Source: Ardenticatenales bacterium
GTDB lineage: Bacteria; Chloroflexota; Anaerolineae; Promineifilales; Promineifilaceae
NCBI GenBank assembly: GCA_020634515.1
Contig: JACKBL010000002.1
Coordinates: 372,001 to 436,000, forward strand
DNA length: 64,000 nucleotides
Reading direction: 5' to 3'
The position numbers were made by a program, and so were the translations under genes. Below the pieces are notes generated by a model. It saw nothing but the letters and a program-made list of their open reading frames with translations, made no database searches and had not been told where the DNA came from. Below, piece by piece: positions 52,439 through 61,614 of this stretch (positions are counted from its first letter, which is position 1; the number at the start of each line of letters is the position of its first letter).

Positions 52439-52497
52439 AGATTGGACCAATTTTACGCGCTCAACGGCCATTATCACCAGAGAAAATTGGTCCAATC
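52439..52497. repeat. MITE-like element copy D
   Basis: Arms AGATTGGACCAATTTT (52439-52454) and AAAATTGGTCCAATC (52483-52497) enclose TACGCGCTCAACGGCC and ACCAGAG. Its interior is the reverse complement of copy A at 33669. It lies near the left edge of the mobile-element region. Confidence 0.85.
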
Positions 52498-52644
52498 GGT
52501 CTTGGTAGTTACATCAAAACAACTTCCGCGAAGACATAAGGCAAAGAGTACCCCATTTTTCCCTGTTTTGCCACGTCTCGCCTTGCGGTCCAGCAATTCT
52601 CAATTTGAAATGAAAGCAACGATATGAGGCGGGACATCATCTTA

Positions 52645-53815
52645 TTGGACTTTGGACAAAAAAGTTAACATAAAGCGTGATTTGTGAAAGAAGCACAATA
52701 AAGGGAAAATGGGTTGGATGGACCGAGAAATCCATGCAACCCATTTGGCGGAATTCCGCCAACGAGTATACCAGACCTTTAACAATCGAGCCGATACGTT
52801 AATGGAACTGCTGGATACCCTCAGTAGCAACCGTGATGCGCAGACAGTAGTGGAATTGAGTCTCAACCCGGTCTTTCGCCGTAGCTACAGCACCTTGTTC
52901 AAGGGGATAGCCGCGGGTCATCTGACGGAAGAGGGCATGGGGCGGTTGATAACGCCCCATTTGGCGTCGCCACAGGAGCGCCGCTACTGGCTGTTCGGCG
53001 TAGATGTCACCCCACAGCGACGGCAATTTGCGCCCTGTGTGGCTGACCGAAGCTATGTCTACTATCCCAATGCTATCAAAGGCAACAAACCCGTGACCGT
53101 AGGGCATCAATATGCGACCGTGGGCTACTTGCCGGAGAAGACGGTAGAAACCGGGAGTTGGATAGTGCCTCTGCTCACGAGCCGGGTGGGCAGTGATGAG
53201 GACAAGGAGATGGTGGGGGCGCGGCAAATGGGGCAGTTGTTGGGCGATGAGAGTCACCCCTTTCACGGTCAGTTATGTGTGGAGGCTGCGGATGCCGCTT
53301 ACAGCAAGCCAGCCTACCTCCATGCCAACCTGCATCATCCCAACCTGGTCAAGATTGTGCGCGTCCGTAGTAACCGGGTCTTCTACCAATCATACCAGGC
53401 GGCTGATGATGCAGAGAAGGGTCGTGGACACCCAACCTGGTACGGCTATCGGTTTGCCCTCAAAGAACCTGATACCTGGCATGAGCCGGGGGAAACGGTG
53501 CAGACAAGGTATCGTAGCCACCGGGGAAAGATATACCAGGTAGTCATTCAAGCCTGGCATAATATGCTCATGCGTGGCAAACGGAAGCCGAAGCGGATTC
53601 CGATGTTGGGAACGCCCGCCAAACCACCCCAACCGAGGAATAATTCCGGTGGACGCCTTCCGGGCACGAAACTGCCCCCGCGCAAGCGATACAAGGTGGT
53701 CAAAAAGGGCTGAAAACGCCCTTGTGGCCGCCAAAATGGCTCGATTGTTCAATTGTAAAGGTCCTGTTTTTCGTTCAGTTCAAGCTGAAGTTAGTTCTGT
53801 TTGTCCAAAGTCCAA
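52645..53815 (+). mobile_element. Insertion sequence with perfect 16-bp ends (non-autonomous derivative)
   Basis: TTGGACTTTGGACAAA (52645-52660) and its exact reverse complement (53800-53815) bound a 1171-bp element holding one transposase gene, which is internally deleted. The right end lies within the broken second transposase gene. No clear target-site duplication was found. Confidence 0.75.
52709..53713 (+). pseudogene. NF041680-type transposase, internally deleted
   Basis: The 334-residue product has the N-terminal HLAEFRQRVYQTFNNRADTLMELLDTLSS and the first catalytic part YWLFGVDVTPQRRQFAPCVADRS, with VCVEAADAAYSKP-like second acidic region (LCVEAADAAYSKP), then IQAWHNMLMRGKRKPKRI, and then directly MLGTPAKPPQPRNNSGGRLPGTKLPPRKRYKVVKK, the normal C-terminal tail. 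Family members I know carry about 120 more residues between these, with the last acidic catalytic residue, so this copy has lost the third DDE residue and is probably inactive. Reading is open throughout, so it is a clean deletion. Confidence 0.7.
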
Positions 53816-54124
53816 CCACTCATATTGTGGCGCAAATTCAGCCGGGTTTAATGGGTCTAATAGGTTGCGGATTTGATTATCTGAGGGAACTTGTTCAACC
53901 TCAAATAGCGTCTGTAGGTTTTGTTTGCCCTGTTTTTTCTCACTGATGGCCTGATTGTGCGCCAAAAATGATTGTGACTGCATAAAAAACATGCTCATCG
54001 CACTATTAACCGCATCCGATAGCTCATATCTTGTATTTGGGCTTGGTTTACGATGGTCTGGCAACTCAGACCAACTTGCTTGACAGACCTGGAAGAATTT
54101 TTGTAAGGGAAATTGTTTGACCAT
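53780..54124 (-). pseudogene. 5' fragment of a second transposase
   Basis: The 114 codons read QASWSELPDHRKPSPNTRYELSDAVNSAMSMF, then KQNLQTLFEVEQVPSDNQIRNLLDPLNPAE, which resembles the N-terminus of transposases of the IS4/ISNCY-like group. It is cut at the right end of the 52645-53815 insertion sequence, and no continuation was found on the other side. A remnant, not functional. Confidence 0.65.
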
Positions 54125-54400
54125 GCTCTCCAGTAATGACCTGTTTTGCCCCTTTTGTCAACCTTTTTTCTAAATTGAGAATTGCTGCTTCGGTTACGGC
54201 ACATTTGCCGCCTGGATACGAAGCTATCCGGCTCGCAAAGGTCTGATTTCGGGTTTGAAGTACCAAAATTCAAACCTCATTTACGGAAAACCAAAGATTT
54301 TTCCCGACGTTACAATAGAGTTTTGCAAGTTTTTTGTCCACCACCAATTATGGAGAAGATACCCGCAAACCTTAAAAAATAGCGTAAATGTTCTAAAACG
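54125..54400. other. Gap between transposase remnant and RHS promoter
   Basis: AT-richer sequence with no supported gene. It probably includes the upstream end of the remnant element. An inverted repeat AATGGCC/GGCCATT (54418-54440) overlaps the promoter just downstream. Confidence 0.35.
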
Positions 54401-54401
54401 G

Positions 54402-54430
54402 TTGACAACCGCCGTCAAATGGCCTAAACT
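54402..54430 (+). promoter_or_regulatory. Promoter for the RHS locus
   Basis: TTGACA (54402-54407) and TAAACT (54425-54430) are exactly 17 bp apart. The inverted repeat AATGGCC-N9-GGCCATT (54418-54440) straddles the -10 and start. An AGGAGGAG ribosome site and the ATG at 54493 follow. Confidence 0.6.
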
Positions 54431-54492
54431 TTCGGCCATTGTTGCCAAAGAAGAGCCACATTGAGCCAAAGCCATAAACCAGGAGGAGTCCC

Positions 54493-54681
54493 ATGGTCCC
54501 TACGGTCGGTCTGTCCTTGCGTGCCGGCATTCACCTTATCACCGCGCTCGCCCTATCACTCCAACTACTGCTGACACCCTTCGCCACGCCCCCCGGCGTG
54601 CCTTCAGCCCCCGGCCTGCGCCAGGCAACAGCCGGCAAAGACATCGCCGCCCGCCTCGCCGCGCCGCTCGCCGGACCGTAA
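54493..54681 (+). CDS. Signal-peptide start of the RHS protein, out of frame with the body
   Basis: AGGAGGAGTCCC precedes this ATG. The 62 residues form a signal peptide (GIHLITALALSLQLLLTPFATPPG) and a short Ala-rich stretch, ending at TAA (54679-54681). The next frame (from about 54680) continues immediately as an RHS-type protein (NIASYGPGDPPNAPHHCLEYAYAHN). It seems to be the true start of the RHS protein with a frame change or a larger deletion at the join. Confidence 0.7.
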   Translation: MVPTVGLSLRAGIHLITALALSLQLLLTPFATPPGVPSAPGLRQATAGKDIAARLAAPLAGP

Positions 54682-54775
54682 CATCGCCAGCTACGGACCG
54701 GGAGACCCGCCCAACGCCCCCCACCACTGCCTGGAATACGCCTACGCCCACAACGTCAGCGGCGGCAACTGGCTG

Positions 54776-57436
54776 GTGAACAAACGGCTGCGGGAGAGCC
54801 GTTATGCCGGCAACTGCGGCAGCAACAAAATCAGCACCACCCTCTACCGGTACGACAACAGCAGCACCCCCCAAGACACCACCCTCGGCGCATTCGGCCA
54901 ACGCACCTGGACATTACGCTGGCTGCCGGACAACGGCGTCGACTACTACCAAACCACGCACGCCACCTACTATGACAACAGCAGTCCGTATTATGGCCTG
55001 CCCCACCAAACGGAAACGTTCACCGACCTGAGCAGCAACACCGCCTACGCCAGCGAGGTCCGCAATACGACAACTATCCAGAATTACACGCCTCTCGGCC
55101 TGCCGACGCAAACTGAAACCATTGCCACCGGCGTCCCCGCGCAAACCAACAGCATCAACTACCACCCCACCTTCCCCTGGCTGCCGGCCACCGTCACCGA
55201 CGCCAACAACACCAGCAGCAGCTACAGCTACGACCTGTTCGGTCGGCTCACCCACGTCTACGCCCCCGACCCGGTCAGCGGCAGTCCGACGCTCCTACAG
55301 GCGAGCACCGACTACGACTACGACCCCGGCGCGCAGGTGTTGACCATCGAACAAACCGCCTATCCCGACCCATCCGACCCGACGCAAAACCAGGTGAGCA
55401 AGCGGTTCTACAATGGGCTAGGGCAGGTCGTGCAAGAACGGCGGCTGAACGCGGAAATTGCCGGCAGCGCCGACACCGTCATCTGGAGCCACACCGAATA
55501 CGACGGGCGCGGCCTGCCCATCTGCCAGACCACGCCCCAAAGCGGCGGCGCGCAAAACTTCCAACCCAAAACCTGCGCCAACTACAACCACACCACCACC
55601 CAATACGACCCCTTCGGTCGCGCCACCCACATCACCGCCCCCGACGGCAGCGCCACCACCACCACCTACGGCTTCCCCACCATCACCCCCGCCGCGCAGC
55701 CCGAACTGGCCAAAGTCCAGGTCACCGACGCCAACAGCCACACCATCACCTCCTACACCAACGCCTGGGGGCAGCTTTCCGTGGTACGCGAGTTCTTCGG
55801 CGCGGCGCTGGCAGACAACGCAGACACCGTTTATACTTACGACGTTGCCGGCAACCTCACCCAAGTACAAACCTACGACGCCTTCAACGCCGGAACCGGC
55901 AACCTGCTGCGCCAGAACAGCATGAGCTACGACACCCTGGGGCGCAAAACCGACATGACCGACGCCGACATGGGTTACTGGAGCTACACCTACGACACCA
56001 ACGGCAACCTCCTGCGCCAGGAAGCCAACCCGGGCACACCCGACCACATCACCCTCTGCTTCTACTACGACAACCTGAATCGCCTGCGCCACAAAACCAG
56101 CGATCCCAGCCCAACTACCCCCTGCCCGGCCAACCCCGCCGCCAGCGGCCCCCAACACCTGTCCACGACGGAATACGACACCGCCGCCAACGGCCTCGGA
56201 CGCCTCGCCGCCATCCGCTGGGGCAGCGACCCAAACAACAACCACGAAACCTTCGCCTACGACCAACGCGGACGGCTCACCAGCCACACCCGCACCATAG
56301 ACAGCCACCCCTTCACCCTCGCCATCACCGCCTACGACAACCTGGACCGCCCCCTCACCACCGTCTACCCCGACGGCGAACTCGTGCAAACGACCTACGA
56401 CCAGGAAGGCGAAAACACCCTCACCGCCGGCGCCAACGCCATCATCGCCGACATCGCCTACAACCAGCGCGGCCAGATGACCACCCAGGCGCGGGGCAAC
56501 GGACGGGACACCACCTACAATTACTACAACGCCACCGGCAGCAACGGCAACGCCAACTTCCGCCTGCAAAGCATCCACACCGCCACCCTGCCCGGCAAAG
56601 AAGACCTCCTCTCCCTCACCTACGAATACGACCCCGTGGGCAACATCACCCAAATCGTCGATAATCTGTTGGCGACAGACAAAAAGCAGGAATTCGAGTA
56701 CGACGCACGCAACCGGCTCACCCACGCCTGGACGCCCCCCGCCGCCATCGACCCCTACGACCACGACATCGCCTACGACAAACTGGGCAACATCAGCCAC
56801 TACGACGGCGCCAGCTACACCTACCATCCCGTGAAAAAAGACGCCGTCATCGCCATCAGCGGCGGCCAACAGTTCGCGTACGACGCCCACGGCAACATGA
56901 TAGACCGCAGCGACAGCACAGGCGACTACACCCAACTCTTCGACAGCGAAAACCGCCTCATCAGCGTCACCACCGGCGGGCAAACCACCCAATTCTTCTA
57001 CGACGCCGACGGCCAGCGCGTGCAGACCATCCACCCCGACGGGCGCATCACCTATTCCCCCTTCCCCCAATACGAAGAAGAACACATCCCCATCCCCCAC
57101 GCCCACCCCCACCGCCACCAACACCCCACACGCACCCCGACGCCCACACGTACGCCCACGCCCACCCGTACCCCTACCCCAACCAACACGCCCACTCGCA
57201 CCCCCACCCCAACCAACACGCCCACTCGCACCCCCACCCCAACCAACACCCCTACGCGTACCCCCACCCCAACCAACACCCCTACGCATACCCCGACGCC
57301 CACCCACACCCCTACGCATACCCCGACACCCACCCACACGCCCACCCCATCATCCACCGCTACCCCGCCGCCAACAGCCACGCACACGCCGACAGTCACT
57401 CCCACCCCCTGCTGCCTGCCTGTCCGCCAGCGTTGA
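54776..57436 (+). CDS. RHS/YD-repeat protein, main body
   Basis: The 886-residue body is a run of YD repeats: SYSYDLFGRLTHVYAPD, NRLTHAWTPP, TYDTNGNLLRQE, EYDARNRLTH, QFFYDADGQRVQ and many more. It ends in a Thr/Pro linker of 30-bp repeats (about 57120-57360, unit PTNTPTRTPT) before a TGA at 57436. RHS/YD repeats form a large hollow beta shell around a C-terminal toxin or adhesin domain. Frame evidence shows the coding originally continued past 57436 (see the following entry). Confidence 0.85.
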   Translation: MNKRLRESRYAGNCGSNKISTTLYRYDNSSTPQDTTLGAFGQRTWTLRWLPDNGVDYYQTTHATYYDNSSPYYGLPHQTETFTDLSSNTAYASEVRNTTTIQNYTPLGLPTQTETIATGVPAQTNSINYHPTFPWLPATVTDANNTSSSYSYDLFGRLTHVYAPDPVSGSPTLLQASTDYDYDPGAQVLTIEQTAYPDPSDPTQNQVSKRFYNGLGQVVQERRLNAEIAGSADTVIWSHTEYDGRGLPICQTTPQSGGAQNFQPKTCANYNHTTTQYDPFGRATHITAPDGSATTTTYGFPTITPAAQPELAKVQVTDANSHTITSYTNAWGQLSVVREFFGAALADNADTVYTYDVAGNLTQVQTYDAFNAGTGNLLRQNSMSYDTLGRKTDMTDADMGYWSYTYDTNGNLLRQEANPGTPDHITLCFYYDNLNRLRHKTSDPSPTTPCPANPAASGPQHLSTTEYDTAANGLGRLAAIRWGSDPNNNHETFAYDQRGRLTSHTRTIDSHPFTLAITAYDNLDRPLTTVYPDGELVQTTYDQEGENTLTAGANAIIADIAYNQRGQMTTQARGNGRDTTYNYYNATGSNGNANFRLQSIHTATLPGKEDLLSLTYEYDPVGNITQIVDNLLATDKKQEFEYDARNRLTHAWTPPAAIDPYDHDIAYDKLGNISHYDGASYTYHPVKKDAVIAISGGQQFAYDAHGNMIDRSDSTGDYTQLFDSENRLISVTTGGQTTQFFYDADGQRVQTIHPDGRITYSPFPQYEEEHIPIPHAHPHRHQHPTRTPTPTRTPTPTRTPTPTNTPTRTPTPTNTPTRTPTPTNTPTRTPTPTNTPTHTPTPTHTPTHTPTPTHTPTPSSTATPPPTATHTPTVTPTPCCLPVRQR

Positions 57437-58281
<845 letters not shown>

Positions 58282-59292
58282 ATGAGTTATAACAATGGCG
58301 GGGGCATGGTCGGCGGCAGCCGCACCCGCTACCTCCCCTTCGGTGCCTACCGCACCGCCCCCACCCAAACCTTTACAGATAGAGGCTTCACCGGCCAGCA
58401 GCACAACGACGACCTCGGCCTCATCTACTACAACGCGCGGTACTACTTACCCGGCGTGGGGCGGTTTGTGAGCGCGGATACGATTGTGCCGTCACCTACC
58501 AGGCCACAATTACTGAACAGGTACAGCTATGTGGAAAATCGTCCACTTTCCCTGGTTGACCCATCGGGTCACTTTTCGGAAGAGGCCATTATTGATTACC
58601 TGACACAGAATTATGGTGATGATGCTCAATACATGCTGGAACAATGGAAATCTAATCAGGCATTGTGGGAGTTATTGCGCTATGCTGAAGGTGGAGATAT
58701 TGCCTTTGTTGGGTATTCGGCAAACTTCATGGCCGGAGGATTATATTATCGCTTTGATGGGATTGGGCAAGATTACCTCATGGATATCACTATTTCCAAT
58801 ATTATGGGTGACACTCCAAATATCGAGGATATGGTTGCGAACCCTGCCTTTTCAAGCACTTACTGGGACACTTCAATTGATGACTTGTTTGCAGGACGCA
58901 ATAATCTTGATTGGGGTGGATTAATTCGGTGGATAACATTACAACACGATGCTGCTGGATTAGAACAAACAATTCCTCAAATCAAACCGCGCAACGATCT
59001 TGTTTTGAAAGAGGGAGATTTCGAGCTTGGTCTAATCGCCTCAATCATTGTTGATCAGATTGATATCCTGGACAAAACCCTACTTTTTGTCTCACCAAGC
59101 GGAAGAGCAAACAAATGGATGTCAGTAACTGGTGCTTGGAATTACGGCTTTTACTTTACCTTCGAATTTACGGGGCTAGATGGACCCATCGATTCTGCCA
59201 AGTGGATTAATGTTACGTCCAAGTATGCGACACCTTCTGAAGTTGGATTTCCTTACCCTGGTAGTCCGGTTTATGGTTATTTCCCTCATTGA
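58282..59292 (+). CDS. RHS-associated core and unrecognised C-terminal effector-like domain
   Basis: The 336 residues are the C-terminal end of the RHS gene: core motif TRYLPFGAYRTAPTQTFTDRGFTGQQHNDDLGLIYYNARYYLPGVGRFVSADTIVPSP and the junction RYSYVENRPLSLVDPSGH (about residues 75-95). After this the composition turns AT-rich and about 235 residues of unfamiliar sequence follow (SEEAIIDYLTQNYGDDAQYML... SGRANKWMSVTGAWNYGFYFTFEFTG). Polymorphic RHS proteins carry the toxin exactly here. No known toxin motif was recognised. The apparent start codon is internal to the gene. Confidence 0.75.
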   Translation: MSYNNGGGMVGGSRTRYLPFGAYRTAPTQTFTDRGFTGQQHNDDLGLIYYNARYYLPGVGRFVSADTIVPSPTRPQLLNRYSYVENRPLSLVDPSGHFSEEAIIDYLTQNYGDDAQYMLEQWKSNQALWELLRYAEGGDIAFVGYSANFMAGGLYYRFDGIGQDYLMDITISNIMGDTPNIEDMVANPAFSSTYWDTSIDDLFAGRNNLDWGGLIRWITLQHDAAGLEQTIPQIKPRNDLVLKEGDFELGLIASIIVDQIDILDKTLLFVSPSGRANKWMSVTGAWNYGFYFTFEFTGLDGPIDSAKWINVTSKYATPSEVGFPYPGSPVYGYFPH

Positions 59293-59341
59293 AGCGTAAG
59301 AGTTTACAACCCCATAGCGTAACGAGTACAGGATTTGCCAG

Positions 59342-59779
59342 ATGATGAAGAAAACATTGAGTTTACAACTAACTCAGTTTGATATGAAATTTCGAATTGA
59401 TCGGATATTGCGGAATATTCATATAGGGTTTATTTGTGGGATGATACTTAATTTTGTGATCATCTCAACACTATCAAGTTGCCGGCATGTTACAAATTTC
59501 TCAACGGACGATCCAGGGATACAGACTTTGATTGATGGGATTTCTCAATATACAGAGATACAAGGTACTCCGCCCGATAACCTACAGGTATTAATCCCAA
59601 ACTATATAAATCATCTTCCTGAAATAAGAGGTGTCGTGACAATGATTTATTCTCCACAAACTGAAGACGGTTCTTGGCGGATGTCTTTTTTCACTGAAAA
59701 TGATTCCTCTGTTATTTTCGATTCAAAAACTGGATGGGTATATATACCCGTGTCAGTTCCTCTTGATTATCATCCATGA
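59342..59779 (+). CDS. Small lipoprotein/membrane protein, candidate immunity partner of the RHS C-terminus
   Basis: The 145-residue product has an N-terminal hydrophobic segment with a possible lipobox (GMILNFVIISTLSSCRH), then LIDGISQYTEIQGTPPDNLQVLIPNYINHLPEIRGVV, a pattern like the ordered pilin-like periplasmic domains, and ends VSVPLDYHP. It lies 49 bp after the RHS end in equally AT-rich DNA. Its position after a toxin-like C-terminus suggests an immunity or accessory role, a placement argument only. Confidence 0.6.
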   Translation: MMKKTLSLQLTQFDMKFRIDRILRNIHIGFICGMILNFVIISTLSSCRHVTNFSTDDPGIQTLIDGISQYTEIQGTPPDNLQVLIPNYINHLPEIRGVVTMIYSPQTEDGSWRMSFFTENDSSVIFDSKTGWVYIPVSVPLDYHP

Positions 59780-59784
59780 TGTCT

Positions 59785-59872
59785 AGTAACCGCCCGAAAA
59801 CAACTTCACACTTTTTACGGGCGGTTACTGACAAGCTGCCCGCACATTTCCGCTAATTTAATTGCGGGCAGC
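59785..59872. terminator. Two strong hairpins after the RHS cassette
   Basis: AGTAACCGCCCG/CGGGCGGTTACT (59785-59796, 59818-59829; 12-bp stem) and GCTGCCCGCA/TGCGGGCAGC (59835-59844, 59863-59872; 10-bp stem) follow the small lipoprotein gene. Neither is followed by a clear T-run, so termination is likely but not certain. They end just before the next insertion sequence. Confidence 0.5.
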
Positions 59873-60011
59873 CACTTAGGGTCTGTCCAGAAATAACTCA
59901 GTTAATTTTTGGCATGGTCAAAATCAGCTTGACAGATGAATAAAAGAAGCCACGGGCAAGTTGTGTCATAATCGTTTTATCAACAACCAAAACGACACAA
60001 GGAGCAAGCCC

Positions 60012-60161
60012 GTGGCAGCAAGAAGAGATGATATCGTGGCCGCAGATAGAGCGCAAATTGCGATAGAAATGATGTCGCCTTACCGTCCCAGAGGTCGGGT
60101 GACCGAATTGGCGGAGAATGTACCAGTTGTCGCGTCAGGCTTTGTACGACATGGGCGATAA
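60012..60161 (+). pseudogene. Transposase, first frame (N-terminus)
   Basis: A GTG at 60012 with AAGGAG seven bases upstream starts AARRDDIVAADRAQIAIEMMSPYRPRGRVTELAEN. The last part is the beginning of a helix-turn-helix. The rest of that motif continues in the +1 frame from 60118 (YQLSRQALYDM), so this is the first half of one transposase. Confidence 0.6.
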
Positions 60162-61503
60162 AGGAAAAGACAGTCTGCTGCGCTCGCTGGCGGTAGGACC
60201 ACATGGACCGCTCGCTAGAGAACAAACGGTATGGGTGACGAAAGACCGGCTGCAACGCAGCGTGTTGAGATTGAGTGAAGCTGGGGTCAGTCAACGCGAC
60301 GTGGCCATGTGTGTCGCGGACATGTTGGATACCCGGATTTCGCTGGGCTGGGTCAACCGTGAATTGAGGAAGCTGGAGGATGAGGCGCAACAGGTTAACC
60401 AGACCTTCCATCCAACTGGCGGCGAAACGTTGTCGGGGGATGAGATATTCTCCAACGGCGCACCTAATTTGCTGGTTGTGGGCAATGAATCGCTCTACAT
60501 CTATGCCTTGACGCGTGAAGAGGAACGAGATGGGGATACCTGGGGCTGTGTCCTGCTGGATGCCCCGGAAACAGAGCAGTTTGCCTCTGATGCGGGCACA
60601 GGATTGGCTGCGGGCGTCAAAGCAGATGAAGTCAGCAGCCACCAACTGGATTGGGACCATTTGCTGCGACCATTGTGGGGGCAAGCCACGCGATTGGAAA
60701 CACAGGCATACACGGCGCTGGTCAAGGTTGAAGAACGCGCCGCTTTGTTCGCCCAAGCGCAAACGAGCAAACGGTTGGAAAACCACCTGGCCCAGTGGGA
60801 AAAGCTGGTGGCGCTGGCTGATCAGAAGATAGAAGCGGTCGATACCTACTATCGTTTGGCTCGGCGTGTTGATGACTGTTTCGCCCTTATCGACCTGACT
60901 ACGGGCGAGTTGACGAACGCAGAACAAGCCAGCGCCGCTTTGCAGAGGCTGGGGCAACACATGGCCGCCATTTCTGGTCGTATCTATCAGAAGTTGGGCC
61001 AGAATTTGCAAAACTGGGCCAGGGGATTGTTCGCTTACCAGCGACAACTGCAACAGGCGTTGACGCCCCTCATCATACCATACGGGCCGTCGGCCATCGC
61101 TGCTTTGTGTCGCATCTGGCAATGTGAAGCCGATGCCCGGCGGCGACGTCTCTCCTGGCCGGAAAAGCAAGAACGGCAACAGATTTGGCAACAGGCGTTG
61201 GATGAGGCGTTTGCTTGCCTGGGGGATGACCGCTGGCCTGTCTGGGATGCTTTGTCCGCCGTGTTGTCCAAACCCTGGCGGGGCAGCATGTTGGCCGAAT
61301 GCGTCAACAGCCTGCTGCGACCTATTCTTGATCGGCGCAAGCATACGGACCAGGGTTGTTTGGAACTGTTTCGTTTCTTGTACAATGTTCGCCCCTTTCG
61401 CCGGGGCAAAAGAGCGGGGCATAGTCCGGCTCAACTGGCGGGCATTGATTTACCTAATGACCCGCTTTCTTTATTGGGGCTGACACCCAAAGTGTCAAGC
61501 TAA
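60118..61503 (+). CDS. Transposase, second frame (main part)
   Basis: The 461-residue frame carries the rest of the HTH (YQLSRQALYDMGDKG), SEAGVSQRDVAMCVADML, a DDE-like core with LSGDEIFSNGAPNLLVVGNESLYIYALTREEERDGDTW (first acidic residues) and a C-terminal tail MLAECVNSLLRPILDRRKHTDQGCLELFRFLYNVRPFRRGKRAGHSPAQLAGI. It is 1 nt out of frame with the N-terminal part: either a +1 programmed frameshift or an inactivating mutation. I could not place it in a specific IS family. Confidence 0.7.
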   Translation: MYQLSRQALYDMGDKGKDSLLRSLAVGPHGPLAREQTVWVTKDRLQRSVLRLSEAGVSQRDVAMCVADMLDTRISLGWVNRELRKLEDEAQQVNQTFHPTGGETLSGDEIFSNGAPNLLVVGNESLYIYALTREEERDGDTWGCVLLDAPETEQFASDAGTGLAAGVKADEVSSHQLDWDHLLRPLWGQATRLETQAYTALVKVEERAALFAQAQTSKRLENHLAQWEKLVALADQKIEAVDTYYRLARRVDDCFALIDLTTGELTNAEQASAALQRLGQHMAAISGRIYQKLGQNLQNWARGLFAYQRQLQQALTPLIIPYGPSAIAALCRIWQCEADARRRRLSWPEKQERQQIWQQALDEAFACLGDDRWPVWDALSAVLSKPWRGSMLAECVNSLLRPILDRRKHTDQGCLELFRFLYNVRPFRRGKRAGHSPAQLAGIDLPNDPLSLLGLTPKVSS

Positions 61504-61614
61504 CTTTTCAGGTTTTTGAACAATGCCGGAAACAGTGTAAACAGATTTCAGGCAGTCTGTAAGATTCCTCAATGCGCGTTCATCTCAAGGCGGTGTTGCC
61601 AAAGGCGTAACAAT

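Larger units (their letters stand above)
59879..61562 (+). mobile_element. Insertion sequence with frameshifted DDE transposase
   Basis: Left end GGGTCTGTCCAGAAAT... and the complement of the right end (CAGACTGCCTGAAAT...) are imperfectly alike, and both contain AGCTTGACA (59926-59934 and complement 61493-61501). The element holds two overlapping transposase frames. Boundaries are approximate. Confidence 0.5.

Noticed and set aside
55418..57337. 639-codon reverse frame within the RHS gene
   Set aside because: It is a mirror of the YD-repeat coding (Gly/Val-rich low complexity) and lacks protein features.
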